Below are positions 1 through 9,696 of a DNA stretch of 41,461 nt, piece by piece. The DNA comes from Trueperaceae bacterium (GTDB lineage Bacteria; Deinococcota; Deinococci; Deinococcales; Trueperaceae). Below the pieces are notes generated by a model. It saw only the letters and a list, made by a program, of their open reading frames with translations. It did not search any database and was not told where the DNA came from. Position 1 is the stretch's first letter; each line of letters begins with the position of its first letter. Both the position numbers and the translations under genes were made by a program. The stretch lies in contig REEJ01000176.1 of the NCBI GenBank assembly GCA_007695125.1, forward strand, positions 1-41,461. Direction: 5' to 3'.

Positions 1-1153
1 CGGCGGGCCTGCCCGCGACCACCTGGGCGACGCTGTCGTCGACCCGGCGCGCGATCGGGCGCTCGCCGATCAGGAAGGCGTCGGCGAGTCCGGCGAGCCG
101 CTCGAGCGCCTCGTCGTCGCGGTAGGCGATCGGCTCGGACGAGCGGTTGGCGCTGGTCATGACCAGCAGCGGTGGCGCGCCGTCGTCGAAGAGCAGGTGG
201 TGGACGGGTGTGTAGGGGAGCATCACACCGAGCGAGGCGTTGTCCGGTGCGAGGTCGACCGGCAGGGCGTCACCGCGCTTCGGGAGGAGCGCGATCGGGC
301 GCTCGGCGCCGGCCAGGAGCACTCGCGAGGCAGCGTCGAGCATCACGTGCGGCTCCAGCGTGGCGAGGTCGCTCCCCATGATGGCGAAGGGCTTCTCCTT
401 GCGGTACTTCCGCTCACGCAGGGCAGCCACGGCACGCTCGTCGGTCGCGTCGCAGGCGAGGTGGTAGCCACCGAGGCCCTTGATCGCGACGATGGCGCCG
501 TCGCGCAGCGCGGCCACGGTGGCCCGCACGGCGGCGTCGTCCCACACCTCATCCGTCCCGTCCGCGTCCACGACGAAGCGCAACCGCGGGCCACAGACGG
601 GGCAGGCGGTCGGTTGGGCGTGGAAGCGGCGATCGAGCGGGTCGTGATACTCGGCCTCGCACGGCCCGCACATGGGGAACGACCGCATGGTCGTGAGCGG
701 CCGGTCGTACGGCAGCGCCTCGATGATCGAGTAGCGCGGTCCGCAGTTGGTGCAGTTGATGAACGGGTACCGGTGGCGCCTGTCGCTCGGGTCGCGCATC
801 TCGCGCAGGCAGTCGTCGCAGACCGGTAGGTCGGGCGAGATCGCCGTCGTGACGCCTTCGGCGTCCTCGCTCTCGACGATCACGAAGCCCGTCGGCAGCT
901 CCCGACCGGGCTCGCCGCGCTCCAACTCGCGCACGCTCTCGACGCGCGCTGCCGGCGGCGCCTCGGCCGGGATCGAGACGGCGAAGGCGTCCAGCACGCC
1001 GCTCTCGGCGACCGCTTCGATGGTGACACCGTGCACGTCGTTGCGGACCCAGCCGGCTAGACCGTGCTGGCGGGCGAGCCGATAGATGAAGGGGCGAAAC
1101 CCGACGCCCTGCACGGTCCCGCTGACGCGCAGGCGGCGCCGCTCGAGCGGCAC
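1..1153 (-). CDS. hypF: Carbamoyltransferase HypF, partial (C-terminal part beyond window edge)
   Basis: Reverse-strand reading from GTG at 1153: acylphosphatase motif [15 protein letters not shown], zinc fingers CDDCLREM...CTNCGPRYS and [11 protein letters not shown]...CPVCGP, then YrdC-like [12 protein letters not shown]; open to the window edge. Confidence 0.92.
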   Translation of the reverse strand, partial: MPLERRRLRVSGTVQGVGFRPFIYRLARQHGLAGWVRNDVHGVTIEAVAESGVLDAFAVSIPAEAPPAARVESVRELERGEPGRELPTGFVIVESEDAEGVTTAISPDLPVCDDCLREMRDPSDRRHRYPFINCTNCGPRYSIIEALPYDRPLTTMRSFPMCGPCEAEYHDPLDRRFHAQPTACPVCGPRLRFVVDADGTDEVWDDAAVRATVAALRDGAIVAIKGLGGYHLACDATDERAVAALRERKYRKEKPFAIMGSDLATLEPHVMLDAASRVLLAGAERPIALLPKRGDALPVDLAPDNASLGVMLPYTPVHHLLFDDGAPPLLVMTSANRSSEPIAYRDDEALERLAGLADAFLIGERPIARRVDDSVAQVVAGRPA

Positions 1154-1157
1154 CGCG

Positions 1158-1880
1158 TCAGCCTCGCTTGGCGGCCAGGCGCTCGCGCACGAACGCCAAC
1201 CAGGCGTCCATGCCTTCGCCGGTGCGGGCCGAGAGCTCGAACACCGGGGTGCCGGGCGACACCTTCGCGACGGCGTCGAGCGCGCGCTCGCGCTCGAAGC
1301 CGACCGCCTCGGCGATGTCGACCTTGTTGATCACCACGGCGTCGGCGTCCTTGAAGATGCGTGGGTACTTGAGCGGCTTGTCCTCGCCCTCGGTGGTCGA
1401 CAGCAGCGTGACCCGCAGGTCCTCACCGAGGTCCCAGGATGCTGGGCACACGAGGTTGCCGACGTTCTCGATCACGAGCACGTCGAGGCCAGCGAGGTCG
1501 AGCTGGTCGACGGCGCGCGCCACCATCTCGGCCTCGAGATGACACACGGTGCCGGTGACGATCTGCACCGACGGCGCTCCGGCGGCGTGGATCCGGACCG
1601 CATCGTTGTCGGTCTCGAGATCGCCGACGACGACGGCGACCCGAAGGTCACCCGCGAGCTCGCGCACGCTGCGCTCGAGCAGGGCGGTCTTCCCCGAACC
1701 GGGGGACGACACGATGTTCAGGACCAGGCACCCCTTGAACGCCGCTCGATTGGCGGCGGCGACGCCGTCGTTGTGCGTCATGAGCGACTTCTGGACCTGG
1801 ACGACGCGAGCGCCAGGCGTCACGGCGGTGCCGTGAGGGCTGACGCGCACGTCGCGCGTGGCGACGGGATCGGCCATCAC
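1158..1880 (-). CDS. hypB: Hydrogenase nickel incorporation GTPase HypB
   Basis: P-loop [39 protein letters not shown]. Confidence 0.95.
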   Translation of the reverse strand: MMADPVATRDVRVSPHGTAVTPGARVVQVQKSLMTHNDGVAAANRAAFKGCLVLNIVSSPGSGKTALLERSVRELAGDLRVAVVVGDLETDNDAVRIHAAGAPSVQIVTGTVCHLEAEMVARAVDQLDLAGLDVLVIENVGNLVCPASWDLGEDLRVTLLSTTEGEDKPLKYPRIFKDADAVVINKVDIAEAVGFERERALDAVAKVSPGTPVFELSARTGEGMDAWLAFVRERLAAKRG

Positions 1881-2224
1881 GCGACCTCCAGGTGGCTCAC
1901 GTGCATCTCGCGCCCCTGACGCAGGTCGGCCGAGGGCGTATCACAGGTGGGACACATGGCGATCCCGAAGCGGTTGTCGAGTTCGAACTCGGACTGGCAT
2001 GTCGCACAGTACGCGATGGCGGGGAGGTACGTCACCTCCAATCGAGCGGTGGCCGCCATCGTGCCCGCGCGGGCGCCGCCGAAGGCGAACTCGAGCGCCT
2101 CCGGAACGACGCCCGACAGGGCCCCGATCTCGACGTGGATGGCCTCGATGACGTCCGCGCCTTCCTTGCGCGCGGCTTCCTCGGCCAGGTCGATCATGCT
2201 GATCACGAGCCCGAACTCATGCAT
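1877..2224 (-). CDS. hypA: Hydrogenase nickel metallochaperone HypA
   Basis: N-terminal MHEFGLVISMID (MHE), zinc motif CATC...CPTC; overlaps hypB. Confidence 0.95.
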   Translation of the reverse strand: MHEFGLVISMIDLAEEAARKEGADVIEAIHVEIGALSGVVPEALEFAFGGARAGTMAATARLEVTYLPAIAYCATCQSEFELDNRFGIAMCPTCDTPSADLRQGREMHVSHLEVA

Positions 2225-2774
2225 GCGTCAGGACGATCTCCTCGGCGCTGAAGCGCTCGTCGGCTGCGAGTTCGGGACGCAGGTCGCTCAGGGCGACGCC
2301 CAGGCGCTCGATCTCCTGGACGACCACCGTGGCGAGCGCGGGCATGCGCTCGCGCACGGTGTCCGTCAGGGCGACGCCGATCTCGCCGCTCTCGAACTCG
2401 AGCGGCCGGACACCGATGGCGACGCAGGTGACCTCGGGGAGGTCGCCGTAGAGGTCCATCGCCGACAGGAGGTCGGGGACCTCCCACTCGTGCGACGAGA
2501 GCTTGCCGTAGCCGATCTCGTCCGGGATGCTGTCGCGGTCGAAGCGGTAGACCTTGCCCGGTGGGGCGCAGACCGCGTCGACGAGGATCACGTGGTCGTA
2601 CTCCGCGATCAGGTTGAGCAACTGCCACCCCAGGGTGCCGCCATCGACGATCTCGACGCCCTCAGGGAAGGCGAACTTCTGGCGCAGGTAATGCACCAGG
2701 TGCACGCCCGCGCCTTCGTCGCCGTAGAAGACGTTGCCGACGCCGAGCACGAGGAGCGAGCGTGCGTCTTTCAT
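2217..2774 (-). CDS. [NiFe] hydrogenase maturation endopeptidase (HyaD/HupD family)
   Basis: LVLGVGNVFYGDEGAGVHLV and VDAVCAPPG motifs; directly downstream of structural genes. Confidence 0.92.
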   Translation of the reverse strand: MKDARSLLVLGVGNVFYGDEGAGVHLVHYLRQKFAFPEGVEIVDGGTLGWQLLNLIAEYDHVILVDAVCAPPGKVYRFDRDSIPDEIGYGKLSSHEWEVPDLLSAMDLYGDLPEVTCVAIGVRPLEFESGEIGVALTDTVRERMPALATVVVQEIERLGVALSDLRPELAADERFSAEEIVLTHA

Positions 2775-3631
2775 CAGTGCTTCCCTCCGGCCTTGGGTGG
2801 CTGCTTCTCGGACGTGGGTGACTTCTTCGCGGTCTTGGCCGCAGGCTCGAGTTCGTCGTCCGTCGCCGGGCGGGCGTGCACGTCGTCGTCCTTGGCGGCG
2901 AAGCCCGAGACGATGCCCTCGATCAGCAGGTTACCGGTTCGCATGCTGTTCCACACGGCCATGTAGATGTGGGCCACGGTGAACAGGATGAAGAACCACA
3001 TCACGAAGCGGTGCACCGCGCGCACGTTCGCGAGGCCACCCATCCAGACCTCGATGGGCCGCATGATGTCCGCGCTCCAGACGGCGATCCCGCTCGAGAG
3101 GTACGGGGCGGCGAGGATGATGCCGGTGACGCTGATCACCAGCAGCGAGGCGTAGAGCATGGTGTAGACGAGGTACTGCAGGGGTCCGTAGTTGCTGTAG
3201 GTGAAGTGCGGGTGGTCGCGCTTCATCAGCAGGTAGAACGCGAGCTGGTCGCGCCATGCCCGCCAGCTGAACATCACCGGCGCCATCCGGAGCTCGGCGC
3301 CGAGGCCGAGCTTGCCGTCTTGGCGGATGAACAGGAACTGGAAGATGCGCACGAGCGTCATGGCGAGCAGGATCCAGCCGGCGATGACGTGCCAGCCGCG
3401 CACCTGCGCCATGATGAAGATGTCGGAGGCCTCACTCGCGAGGTTGCGCGCGAGGAACGGGTTCCCGATGTAGATGCCGGACAGGACCAGCCAGATGAGC
3501 AGGCCGTTCCTCACCCAGTGGGCGATCCGGATATAGCGTCCGAAGACGTACACGACCATCCGCGGGCGCCCGGGCTTCTGGAGCACGACCGCCTTCGGCC
3601 GTGCTCGTACGGTGCTGGTCGCCACGGTCAC
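2774..3631 (-). CDS. Ni/Fe-hydrogenase b-type cytochrome subunit (HyaC family)
   Basis: Multi-TM protein with RIAHWVRNGLL, RGWHVIAGW, VHRFVMWFFILFTVAHIYMAVW His-containing helices; overlaps large-subunit gene. Confidence 0.92.
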   Translation of the reverse strand: MTVATSTVRARPKAVVLQKPGRPRMVVYVFGRYIRIAHWVRNGLLIWLVLSGIYIGNPFLARNLASEASDIFIMAQVRGWHVIAGWILLAMTLVRIFQFLFIRQDGKLGLGAELRMAPVMFSWRAWRDQLAFYLLMKRDHPHFTYSNYGPLQYLVYTMLYASLLVISVTGIILAAPYLSSGIAVWSADIMRPIEVWMGGLANVRAVHRFVMWFFILFTVAHIYMAVWNSMRTGNLLIEGIVSGFAAKDDDVHARPATDDELEPAAKTAKKSPTSEKQPPKAGGKH

Positions 3632-5316
3632 ACCCCCACTTCGTGATGGGCGATCTCCTCACCGTCGCGGTTCAAGATGTGCACCGCACAGGCGAGGCAT
3701 GGGTCGAACGAGTGGATGGTGCGGATGACCTCGAGCGGCTGGGTCGGATCGGCCATGGGCTGCCCGACGAGCGACGCCTCGTACGGCCCGCGCTGCTCGC
3801 GACCGTCCTTCGGGCTGGCGTTCCAGGTGGTGGGCACGACGGCCTGGTAGTTGTCGACCACGCCGTTGCGGACGACGACCCAGTGGCTCAGCGCGCCGCG
3901 GGGTGCCTCGGCCATGCCGTAGCCCTCACCGTCGCGGGCCGTGTAGCGGTTGAAGAAGCGCTCGTCGCCGCCCCCGACGCTGCTCGTGAGCTGGGCGATC
4001 ATCGTCGGGATGTAATCGCCGACGAGCTTCGTCTCGAGCCCCCGGACGACGGTGCGGCCGACGGTGGAGTACCAGAACTCGAAGGGGACGCCGAGCTTCG
4101 AGGTGTAGTCGTCCATGAGCTGTCGGACGCCCTCGTGACCGGCGGCGTAGGCGACGATGAAGCGCGCCAACGGACCGACCTCCATGGGAGCGCCGTCGTA
4201 GCGGGGAGCCTTCACCCAGCTGTAACCGCCTTCGGTGCGAAGCGTACCGTCGGCGTTGAGACCCTCGTAGGCGGGGTTGGTCTGGCCCCGCAGCGGGTGG
4301 AGCGAGGTCTCGCCGCCGCTGTAGGTGTACCAGGCGTGGGCGACTTCTTCGCCGATCTGCATCGGGTCGACAGGCTGAACCGTGGAGAGGTCCCGACCCA
4401 TCACGATCCCGGCCGGCAGGAAGTACGAGCGCTGGTCGAGCGGCAGCTCGTTCTGCGGGAGCGCGCCGAAACTCATGTAGTTGCGGACGCCGCCGCCCCA
4501 GCCGGCCAAGGCCTCGTCGCCGTAGCGGCGGCCGAGGAGCTCCATGTCGGGCAGGTACGCGCGCTCGACGAAGTCCATCGCCTGCTGCATCAGGAACTGA
4601 TACTGCGCGATGCGGTTCGGGTCGATGCCGTCACGGTTGGACGTGACGCCGCCGACGATCAGGCTCTGCGGGTGCGGGTTCTTGCCCCCGAAGACGGCCG
4701 TCGCCTGCGCGCTGAGCCGCTGGACGGCCAGGTTGTCGAGGTAGTGCGAGGCGAGGATGAGGTTCTCCTCCGGCGTGAGCTTGTAGCCGGGGTGCTCCCA
4801 GTATCCGCCCGTGAAGGGGCCGAGCTGACCGCTCTCTGCGAACGCTGTGAGGCGCTGCGCAACGCGGGTGTAGTGGCTCACGGAGGCGTTGTACGGGGTC
4901 GGGTGGTACTCGTGGGCGACCTCGGTGGCCAGCTCGGGATCGGCGCCGAGCGCGCTGATGACGTTCCACCAGTCCATCGAGTGGAGTTGGTAGAAGTGCA
5001 CCGCGTGATCGTTGACGAGCTGTGCGGCCCAGATGAGGTTGCGCAGTGAGCGCGCGTTCGGTGGGATCTGCACGCCGTAGGTGTGCTCGGTCGCTTCGAC
5101 GCCGCGCTCGTAGTGGTGGAAGGTGCAGACGCCGCAGATGCGCTGGGCGAACATGCCCACGTCGCGCGGGTCGCGGCCCTTCATGATCGTCTCCATGCCG
5201 CGGAACGCGGTGCTGCTGGAGAGCGCGTCTTCGATGGTCCCGTTGTCGTCGACTTCGATCTCGATTCGCAGGTGGCCTTCGATGCGCGTGATGGGGTCAA
5301 TGACGTGTCTCGCCAC
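3628..5316 (-). CDS. [NiFe] hydrogenase large subunit (group 1-like)
   Basis: ITRIEGHLRIE, L1 motif RICGVCTFHH, L2 motif DPCLACAVH followed by a 16-residue C-terminal extension. Confidence 0.97.
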   Translation of the reverse strand: MARHVIDPITRIEGHLRIEIEVDDNGTIEDALSSSTAFRGMETIMKGRDPRDVGMFAQRICGVCTFHHYERGVEATEHTYGVQIPPNARSLRNLIWAAQLVNDHAVHFYQLHSMDWWNVISALGADPELATEVAHEYHPTPYNASVSHYTRVAQRLTAFAESGQLGPFTGGYWEHPGYKLTPEENLILASHYLDNLAVQRLSAQATAVFGGKNPHPQSLIVGGVTSNRDGIDPNRIAQYQFLMQQAMDFVERAYLPDMELLGRRYGDEALAGWGGGVRNYMSFGALPQNELPLDQRSYFLPAGIVMGRDLSTVQPVDPMQIGEEVAHAWYTYSGGETSLHPLRGQTNPAYEGLNADGTLRTEGGYSWVKAPRYDGAPMEVGPLARFIVAYAAGHEGVRQLMDDYTSKLGVPFEFWYSTVGRTVVRGLETKLVGDYIPTMIAQLTSSVGGGDERFFNRYTARDGEGYGMAEAPRGALSHWVVVRNGVVDNYQAVVPTTWNASPKDGREQRGPYEASLVGQPMADPTQPLEVIRTIHSFDPCLACAVHILNRDGEEIAHHEVGV

Positions 5317-5319
5317 GGC

Positions 5320-6582
5320 TTATTGCTCCTTCTTAGGCGGCTCTTGCTTCGCCTGGCGCTGCTCGAGCGCGCTCTTGACGACGGTGGCGCCGGCGTGCGC
5401 GGCGATCCCGACTGCGGCGGCGCCCAGGGCGACCGCACCGATGGTGTCCGCATCGGCGTCGAGGCCGAAGGGCAAGGGATAGACGCGACCGGGGAGCGGC
5501 TCTTCGAACGGGGTCATGGTGTCCCAGAAACCCGGCTCGCTGCAACCGATGCAACCGTGACCGGCCATGATCGGCCAAGAGGTGCCTTCGTTGTACCGGA
5601 CGACACCGCAGTTGTTGTAGGCCATCGGGCCCTTGCAGCCGACCTTGAAGAGGCACAGACCGCGCTTGAGGCCCTCTTGGTCGTTCCAGCCCTCGACGAA
5701 CTGGCCGGCGTCGAAGTGGCTGCGGCGCTCGCACTTATCGTGGATGCGGTCGCGGTAGGCCCACAGCGGGCGACCGAAGGCGTCCAGTTGGGGCAGCCGG
5801 CCGAACATGGCGTACTCGAGGATCGTGCCGACGATGTTGGTGCTCGACACCGGGCAGGCCGGGAGGTTGACGACCGGCGTGTTGATCCGGCGCGTGTTCA
5901 GGAAGTCGGCGATTCCGAGGGCGGCGGTCGGGTTGGGCCGCGCGGCAGGGATACCACCGTAGGCGGCGCACGTGCCGGCGGCGACGATGGCTGCGGCGTG
6001 ACGTGAGATGTGCTCGACGATCTCGATGCCGGTGTGTCCGGCCGGTCCGATCGTCAGGTAGTTGCCGCCGTCGGCGACGGGAACGGAACCCTCGAACACG
6101 GCGATGTACTGGCCGTCGTAGCGCTCGATGGCGGCCTCGAGAACATCTTCGGCCGCTTGGCCGGATGGCGCCATCAGCACCTCGGAGTACTCGAGGCTGA
6201 TGAGGTCGAGCAGCAGCGCGTCGACGCCGGGGTTGGCGTTGCGCAGGAGCGCGATGCTGTTCCCCGTGCACGACTGCAGCTCTTGCCAGATCACCGGCAG
6301 GCGGGTGGCGAGCTCGGCGGCGCGGGCGACGCGCAGGTCGAAGATCGACGGCAGCGAGAGGGCGGCGGTGGTGACCGCGACCATCTTCAGGAACTCGCGG
6401 CGGGTCACACCGCGGCGCTTGAGCAGCGTCCCGAGCGTGAGCTCCTTCAGGGGCTCCTTGGCCTCGAGCCGGTCCATGTGGGCATCGGCCTCGGCCGCCA
6501 GGCGCTCGTAGTACTCGCGCGGCGAGTGCTCCTGTGTCGGCGCCTGGGCCGGGGGCTCGGTCTGCGTGTGCGGTCGATTCAT
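5320..6582 (-). CDS. [NiFe] hydrogenase small subunit, Tat-exported, C-terminal membrane anchor
   Basis: Tat-like motif TRREFLKM, SCTGNS, AGTCAAYGGI, NLPACPVSSTN, distal/medial cluster Cys/His (IHDKCERR, CLFKVGCKGP, NNCGVVRYN, GHGCIGCSEP), C-terminal hydrophobic helix. Confidence 0.96.
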   Translation of the reverse strand: MNRPHTQTEPPAQAPTQEHSPREYYERLAAEADAHMDRLEAKEPLKELTLGTLLKRRGVTRREFLKMVAVTTAALSLPSIFDLRVARAAELATRLPVIWQELQSCTGNSIALLRNANPGVDALLLDLISLEYSEVLMAPSGQAAEDVLEAAIERYDGQYIAVFEGSVPVADGGNYLTIGPAGHTGIEIVEHISRHAAAIVAAGTCAAYGGIPAARPNPTAALGIADFLNTRRINTPVVNLPACPVSSTNIVGTILEYAMFGRLPQLDAFGRPLWAYRDRIHDKCERRSHFDAGQFVEGWNDQEGLKRGLCLFKVGCKGPMAYNNCGVVRYNEGTSWPIMAGHGCIGCSEPGFWDTMTPFEEPLPGRVYPLPFGLDADADTIGAVALGAAAVGIAAHAGATVVKSALEQRQAKQEPPKKEQ

Positions 6583-6723
6583 GCGGTCCTCCTGGTGCGT
6601 TGCGGTTGGCGGGTGTCGAGGCGTGAGGGGGCGGGGGCGCTCATGGCGGGCCGCGTTCCCGACTTGCGGATGATCTTGTCGGCAATCGTGGTAGACCCAC
6701 CTCCCTCTTCGCCGCGACGCGGA

Positions 6724-7146
6724 TCACGCCGCGCCCTGTTCCCGTTGGCGCCGCTCGAAGGCGGCGACGTCGGCCAAGGTGCTCGTACGCAAGAAGTCGA
6801 TCTGGTCCTTCCGGTGTTGCGTCCAGAAGGCGTGTGCCGGACAGGCGCGTTCATCGCTGCACTCGGCGGTTCCGAGCATGCAGCGCTCCTCGAGCAGCGG
6901 GTCGTCGAGGGCGTAGGCGATGTCGTAGAGGGTGATGTCGCCCGGTTCACGGGCCAACGCCACCCCCCCACCAACGCCGCGCCGAGTGACGGCAAGACCG
7001 CGCCGAGCGAGCGTGTGGATGATCTTGGCGAGGTACGGGTGCGGGAGACCAGTCGCCTCCGCGATGTCCTTGATGAACCGTGCCTTCCCACCCGAAGACG
7101 CGACGTGGCCGAGCGCCGTGATCGCGTACCCCGTGGACTGCGTCAT
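6724..7146 (-). CDS. Rrf2-family transcriptional regulator, Fe-S cluster type
   Basis: HTH-like IKDIAEATGLPHPYLAKIIHTLARRGL, GGVGGGVALAREP, three Cys in CMLGTAECSDERAC. Confidence 0.9.
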   Translation of the reverse strand: MTQSTGYAITALGHVASSGGKARFIKDIAEATGLPHPYLAKIIHTLARRGLAVTRRGVGGGVALAREPGDITLYDIAYALDDPLLEERCMLGTAECSDERACPAHAFWTQHRKDQIDFLRTSTLADVAAFERRQREQGAA

Positions 7147-7364
7147 CCTCGTGACCTCCTCGTCGACCCGGCATCGCGGCCACCGCCAAAGCGGAGTTCT
7201 AGATGTCCTTGTCGTCTATGAGGAAGTCTATGAGCCTGGGTGATGGGTGTCAACCCCGAATGTCCCGGTCGACGGCACGGCGCGTATATCGACCAGGACA
7301 CGTATTCGTGCTCGCTTTCACAAGCGGTCTCGAGGCGGCGCTCGCCGCGCTGGCGCGCAGCGCC

Positions 7365-8477
7365 TCAGCCGGACGCAGAGAGCATCTCGACGCGCTGCGT
7401 CAACCGCTCGACCAGGTCCTGTTTGAGCGTCACGCCGATGCCGGGTCCCTCGGGCACCCGCTGGATGCCGTCGACCGCATCGAGCAGCGGCTCCACGATG
7501 TCTTCGTCCCAGTAGCGGCTCGCGCTGCTCGTATCGCCCGGCAGCACGAAGCCCTCGAGGGTGGAGACGTGCAGGTTGTGGGCTCGACCCACGCCCGACT
7601 CGAGCATGCCGCCGCACCACACGGGTGCGCCGAACGACACCGCGACGTCGTGCAGGCGCCTGGCGGCGACGTAGCCGCGCACGCGACCGACCTTCACGTT
7701 GATCACCCGCCCGGCCCCGATCTGGAGCCCCTTGCGGGCGTCCTCGGCGCTGTGGATCGACTCGTCGAGGCAGATCGACGTGCTGAGCTGCGCCTGTAGG
7801 GTGGCGTGGTCGACCAGGTCGTCGTGCGCGAGCGGCTGCTCGACGTACGCCAGGTCGAAGGCGTCGAGCTGGCGCAGGATCGGTGCGTCCGTCAGGCGAT
7901 AGGCGCTGTTGGCATCGACCGTGACGTCGGCATCAGGGAAGGCCTCGCGTACCGCACGCACCGGGACGACGTCCCAACCCGGCTTGATCTTGAGCTTCAC
8001 CCGCCGGTAGCCCTGCGCGAGGTGCGTGCGCGCCTCCTCCACCGTCGCCTCGGCGCTCGGCTGGATGCCGATCGAGACCCCGACCGGGACCGCCGTGCGA
8101 ACGCCGCCCAGCAGGTGCCAGAGCGGCACGCCAAGCGCCTTGGCGTGGAGGTCCCACAGCGCCATCTCGACCGCCGCGACCGCCATGTTGTGACCGCGCA
8201 CGAAGCGCAGGTCGTGGAGGAGTTGATGCGGGGTGGCGTAGTCACGCCCCATCACCACGGGCGCCACGAAGTCCTTGATGACACCCCAAGCCGTATCGCG
8301 TGTCTCGTAGGCGTACCCCGGGAACTCGCCCGCGACGCACTCGGCGACGCCCTCTGCCCCATCGCCACGGACGGTGACCAACAGGATCCGACGGTCCTGC
8401 TCGACGCCGAAGCTGGTCTCGAAGCGGAAACGCAGCCGCATGGCGACCTCGCGGAGCTCGATCTGTTCGATGCGCAT
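7365..8477 (-). CDS. Enolase-superfamily protein, o-succinylbenzoate synthase / N-acylamino acid racemase type
   Basis: RVKLKIKPGWD, VDANSAY, YVEQPL, CLDESI, INVKVGRVRG, CGGMLESGVGRAHN. Start at ATG 8477, since the longer listed ORF extends through pol IV in antisense. Confidence 0.85.
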   Translation of the reverse strand: MRIEQIELREVAMRLRFRFETSFGVEQDRRILLVTVRGDGAEGVAECVAGEFPGYAYETRDTAWGVIKDFVAPVVMGRDYATPHQLLHDLRFVRGHNMAVAAVEMALWDLHAKALGVPLWHLLGGVRTAVPVGVSIGIQPSAEATVEEARTHLAQGYRRVKLKIKPGWDVVPVRAVREAFPDADVTVDANSAYRLTDAPILRQLDAFDLAYVEQPLAHDDLVDHATLQAQLSTSICLDESIHSAEDARKGLQIGAGRVINVKVGRVRGYVAARRLHDVAVSFGAPVWCGGMLESGVGRAHNLHVSTLEGFVLPGDTSSASRYWDEDIVEPLLDAVDGIQRVPEGPGIGVTLKQDLVERLTQRVEMLSASG

Positions 8478-8567
8478 GGCCCCTACTATGGCGCGTCGCA
8501 CGGGTCCGCGGTCGTCGACCACCAGGGCGCAGCGACACCCGGCTCCCCGCCTGCTAGCGTGGCCTCG

Positions 8568-9638
8568 GTGCGCAAGGTTGTGCACGTCGACATGGACGCG
8601 TTCTACGCCGCCGTGGAGCAGCGCGACGAGCCGAGTCTGCGGGGACGCCCCGTGGCGGTCGGGGGTGGCAGCGAACGGGGCGTCGTCATGACGGCCTCGT
8701 ACGAGGCACGCCGCTTCGGCGTCCGCTCCGCGATGCCGACCGTCGTCGCACGACGCGCATGCCCCGATCTCATCGTGGTCCCACCGCGCTTCGCGGCGTA
8801 CCACGAGGCGTCCGCTGCGGTGCACGAGGTGTTCCGCTCCTTCACGGACCTGGTCGAGCCGCTCGCGCTCGACGAGGCCTTCCTCGACGTCACCGAGCCG
8901 AAACGCGGACCGCCATCCGGGACGCTCCTCGCCCGCGCGATCAAGGCCGAGATACGCGCATCGACCGGTCTCACGGCCTCCGCCGGCGTCGCGAACGGCA
9001 AGTTCGTGGCGAAGGTCGCCTCGGGCATGCACAAACCCGACGGCCTGACGGTGGTGACCCCTGAAGAGGTACCGGCGTTCGTCGCCGCGCTGCCCATCGA
9101 GGCGTTCTTCGGCGTCGGACCGCGGACCGCAGAGCGCCTCCACGCCCTCGGCGTGCACACGGGCGCCGACCTGCTGCGCGTCGACGAGGCGGCGCTGGCC
9201 GGCGCCGTCGGCAAGCTGGCGACGTTCCTGCGCCTGGTGGCGCGAGGCGTCGACGACCGCCCGGTCGTCCCGGACCGCCGCCGCAAGTCGATCGGCGCGG
9301 AGCGCACCTTCGACCGCGACCTCAGCGCCCGCGACGACCTGGAGAGCGAACTCGCGGCCGTCTGCGAGGCGGTCGGGCGACGCCTGGTTCGCGCGCGCCT
9401 GGCCGCGCGCACGGTGACGGTCAAGGTGAAGTATCGCGATTTCCGGGTGATCACCCGCTCCACCACCCCTGCGACGCCCGTGGCGTCGACCGCGGACCTG
9501 CGGCCGTGGGCCGATGCGCTGTTGTTCGCCACGCCGCGACCCGTCGGGGCCTTGCGGCTGGTCGGCGTGAGCCTGAGCGGGCTCTTCCCCGCCGACCGGC
9601 GCGTCGTCCAACCACCGCTCCCCTTCTCGATCGACTGA
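8568..9638 (+). CDS. dinB: DNA polymerase IV (Y-family)
   Basis: VHVDMDAFYAAVEQRDEPSLRGRPVAVGG, SYEARRFGVRSAMP, LALDEAFLDVT, TASAGVANGKFVAKVAS, FFGVGPRTAERL. GTG start. Confidence 0.95.
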   Translation: MRKVVHVDMDAFYAAVEQRDEPSLRGRPVAVGGGSERGVVMTASYEARRFGVRSAMPTVVARRACPDLIVVPPRFAAYHEASAAVHEVFRSFTDLVEPLALDEAFLDVTEPKRGPPSGTLLARAIKAEIRASTGLTASAGVANGKFVAKVASGMHKPDGLTVVTPEEVPAFVAALPIEAFFGVGPRTAERLHALGVHTGADLLRVDEAALAGAVGKLATFLRLVARGVDDRPVVPDRRRKSIGAERTFDRDLSARDDLESELAAVCEAVGRRLVRARLAARTVTVKVKYRDFRVITRSTTPATPVASTADLRPWADALLFATPRPVGALRLVGVSLSGLFPADRRVVQPPLPFSID

Positions 9639-9670
9639 CCGGCAACCGCCCTGTCCCGACCTTGCCTCAC

Positions 9671-9687
9671 ATACCCGCCCGGGGTAT
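9671..9687. promoter_or_regulatory. Palindromic operator ATACCC-GCCCG-GGGTAT upstream of carbonic anhydrase
   Basis: Perfect 6-5-6 inverted repeat; lies between TTGCCT (9662-9667) and TATCCT (9685-9690), 17-bp spacer. Confidence 0.8.
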
Positions 9688-9696
9688 CCTGTGGGC

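Noticed and set aside
172-829. Plus-strand ORFs at the left edge
   Set aside because: Opposite strand reads continuously as HypF with clear zinc-finger and acylphosphatase motifs.
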